NCBI GenBank assembly: GCA_964480945.1
Contig: CAYZRX010000066.1
Location: 1 to 22,387, forward strand
Length of the DNA: 22,387 nt
Source of the DNA: VGWB01 sp964480945
GTDB taxonomy: Bacteria; Bacteroidota; Ignavibacteria; UBA10030
Direction of reading: 5' to 3'
The notes beneath the pieces are model-generated. The model worked only from the letters and a program-made list of their open reading frames with translations, was not told where the DNA came from and did no database searches. The position numbers and the translations under genes are program-made. Below, in pieces: positions 20,946-22,387 of the stretch. How positions within the stretch are numbered: position 1 is the first letter of the stretch; every line of letters starts with the position of its first letter.

Positions 20946-22387
20946 TCACTTCCTGCTTTTTGATGAATCGAGATTTCTTGCATTTCCTTGGGTCCAGATC
21001 GAATAGAAAAGGTCTTTGGCTTCCTCGTTCCGCGGATTGAAACCAGCCGCCTGAAGCGCGTAGCTGATCGCGTGACTGTTGTCGCCGAGATGTCGGTAGC
21101 ATTTTGCGAGCTGCAGGAGGAGTACGTCCTGACGGACCCGTCGGTCCGGCATGTATTCTTCTCGGATCAGGAGAGCCCGCCGATAGTTTTCGAGCGCGGC
21201 GGGAAACTGCTGGATACCAAAGTAGAGATCGCCCAGCCTCGCTCGATAGTAGTCCACCGTATCCCCTGAGAGCGCGATGCATCGCTTCAGGAATTGTTCC
21301 GGGAGATCCGCGGTGTAGGGGGCGAAGAAGCTCGCGACCGAGCGACCAACGGAGTATTTCAGCCACGCGTATTTCTCAAGGACGACAGGATCGTCAGGGC
21401 TGAGTTGAGCGAGGCGGCCGAGGTACGCCAGGTACTCCTCTCCCCTGCCCAGTTTCTCCGTGAGATCCGCCATTTCTCTGACAGCTTGAACGTCGCCCGG
21501 ATGTCTCCGGAGGTAGTCCTCGAGCATGGAATAACCCAGCAGGGGGTTCCCCCTGTTCCGGTCCGCGTGCAGGAGGCCGATGTGCAGCCTCTCCTCGTCC
21601 GTCAGCGGCCGCGCCGCCACCCGCTGCTTGAGGAAGATGCTCGCTCCGCCGAAGGTCCGGCGCTCATCAAAGCGGTTGATCTCGTTCGCGCCGCGGTTCA
21701 CGAAGAACGCCCTCGGAGCCCCGTACTCGAGCAGCGGGCGATCCTCCGTGTTCAATGCACCGACTCCCGCGAAGTCCTCCACCCGTTCTTCGGAGAGCAT
21801 CTGAAGCGAAAGCAGCGTTGCCACATCGGGAATTTCGATGCGTTTGAGATCAGCGCGCACCGGCGGGAGATCGAATCTTCTCCTGAGGTCCTCCTCGTTG
21901 AACGAGAGAGGCTGCTTCGATCCGATGAGGAGGACGTCGGCGACAAGCGACTGCCAGATGGTGACATGCGGAAACACGGTGCGGAACGTCCGCACCACGA
22001 GCTTAAAGGTTTCGTCGTCGATTTCATAGAGATGAAGCCACTGGACCATCAGTCCTTCGTCCTTCAGTTTCTTTCTGCATTCCTCGAAAAACTCGACGGT
22101 AAAGAGGTTGCCGATGCCGGCGATCCAGGGGTTCGACGGCTCGCTGATGATAACATCGTAGTTTGCCCGCGTGAGGTTGAGGAATGCGAGGGCGTCATCG
22201 ATCGTCAGCTTCATCCGAGGATTCTCGAGCGGATGATGGTTCACATCCCCGAAGTAGCGCGACGCTTCGATCACCTCGGGCGAGATCTCGACGGCTCGGA
22301 GGAGCTTCACCGGATGCGTGAGCACGCTCCCTGCCGTGACGCCGCTTCCGTATCCGATGACGAGGACAGTGTCGGGATGGGGATGGA
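20946..22387 (-). CDS. Spermidine-synthase-fold protein with C-terminal TPR region (N-terminus cut by window edge)
   Basis: The frame is open to the right edge, so the N-terminus is missing; about 480 residues are visible. The visible part begins in the AdoMet-binding core: VLVIGYGSGVTAGSVL (motif I), then VEISPEVIEASRYF and IDDALAFL. Next is YDVIISEPSNPWIAG, the SEPSNPW variant seen in large fused spermidine-synthase-like proteins, in place of the catalytic-Asp motif of true aminopropyltransferases. So true spermidine synthase activity is doubtful. The last 200 residues are helical and TPR-like (DTVDYYRARLGDLYFGIQQF, LLLQLAKCYRHLGDNSHAISYAL). Such proteins often carry an N-terminal membrane part, which would lie outside this window. 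The stop is 20 bases before the carboxyltransferase start, so the two are probably co-transcribed. Confidence 0.85.
   Translation of the reverse strand, partial: HPHPDTVLVIGYGSGVTAGSVLTHPVKLLRAVEISPEVIEASRYFGDVNHHPLENPRMKLTIDDALAFLNLTRANYDVIISEPSNPWIAGIGNLFTVEFFEECRKKLKDEGLMVQWLHLYEIDDETFKLVVRTFRTVFPHVTIWQSLVADVLLIGSKQPLSFNEEDLRRRFDLPPVRADLKRIEIPDVATLLSLQMLSEERVEDFAGVGALNTEDRPLLEYGAPRAFFVNRGANEINRFDERRTFGGASIFLKQRVAARPLTDEERLHIGLLHADRNRGNPLLGYSMLEDYLRRHPGDVQAVREMADLTEKLGRGEEYLAYLGRLAQLSPDDPVVLEKYAWLKYSVGRSVASFFAPYTADLPEQFLKRCIALSGDTVDYYRARLGDLYFGIQQFPAALENYRRALLIREEYMPDRRVRQDVLLLQLAKCYRHLGDNSHAISYALQAAGFNPRNEEAKDLFYSIWTQGNARNLDSSKSRK

Noticed and set aside
20926..21366. N-terminal extension of the carboxyltransferase frame
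   Set aside because: It overlaps the TPR gene in another frame, while a Shine-Dalgarno and family-typical N-terminus fix the start at 20925.

Overview
The window is a gene-dense, GC-rich stretch of bacterial chromosome with 21 genes I can support plus one candidate small ORF. Two genes are cut by the edges (1 and 22387). There are no tRNA or rRNA genes, insertion sequences, phage genes or CRISPR arrays, and no gap between genes over about 200 bases. Several signs point to the FCB group (Bacteroidota/Chlorobi/Ignavibacteria side). The principal sigma factor is only 285 aa and lacks region 1.1. Lgt carries the GRLGCQLAGDGDYG variant. A DUF5683 protein lies downstream of parAB. Many genes lack a Shine-Dalgarno sequence, although some (the zinc-ribbon protein, hisS, the carboxyltransferase) have one. 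I cannot name the genus.

Layout. From 1 to 9812 everything is on the minus strand. Read 5' to 3' on that strand the order is: GAF/degenerate-GGDEF membrane protein, 64-aa zinc-ribbon protein, deoB; then rpoD with an overlapping NlpC/P60 lipoprotein; then def-fmt; then parA-parB; then, after a repeat-like element, ridA and a truncated DUF5683 gene. From 10043 to 16913 everything is on the plus strand: a nucleotidyltransferase/hexapeptide/phosphomannomutase-like fusion, a PTS EIIA protein, hisS, a 135-aa unknown, lgt, a membrane-anchored glutaredoxin-like protein and rlmB. From 16966 to 22387 the strand is minus again: a spermidine-synthase-fold/TPR protein (cut by the right edge), an acyl-CoA carboxylase carboxyltransferase, a secreted unknown, an NtrC-type regulator and a candidate 50-aa basic ORF overlapping the end of that regulator.

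How it fits together. Most genes are core functions: chromosome partition (ParAB), N-terminal formyl-Met handling (fmt/def), transcription (RpoD), nucleoside salvage (DeoB), translation (HisS, RlmB) and lipoprotein maturation (Lgt). The less ordinary part is the divergent pair around 9.8-10.0 kb. One side encodes a membrane GAF protein whose GGDEF signature is lost while the RxxD inhibitory-site motif remains, the pattern expected of a c-di-GMP receptor. The other side encodes a sugar-nucleotide enzyme whose fused phosphomannomutase domain has lost its metal-binding and sugar-binding motifs. A functional link between them is only an inference.

Regulatory sequence is readable in several gaps. 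Promoters of the form TTGnnn-17-TAnnnT precede def, parA, the GAF/GGDEF gene and the nucleotidyltransferase, with a weaker one before lgt. Inverted repeats sit close to the predicted transcript starts of four genes. I found no clear novel multi-gene system; the best leads are single proteins and small elements.
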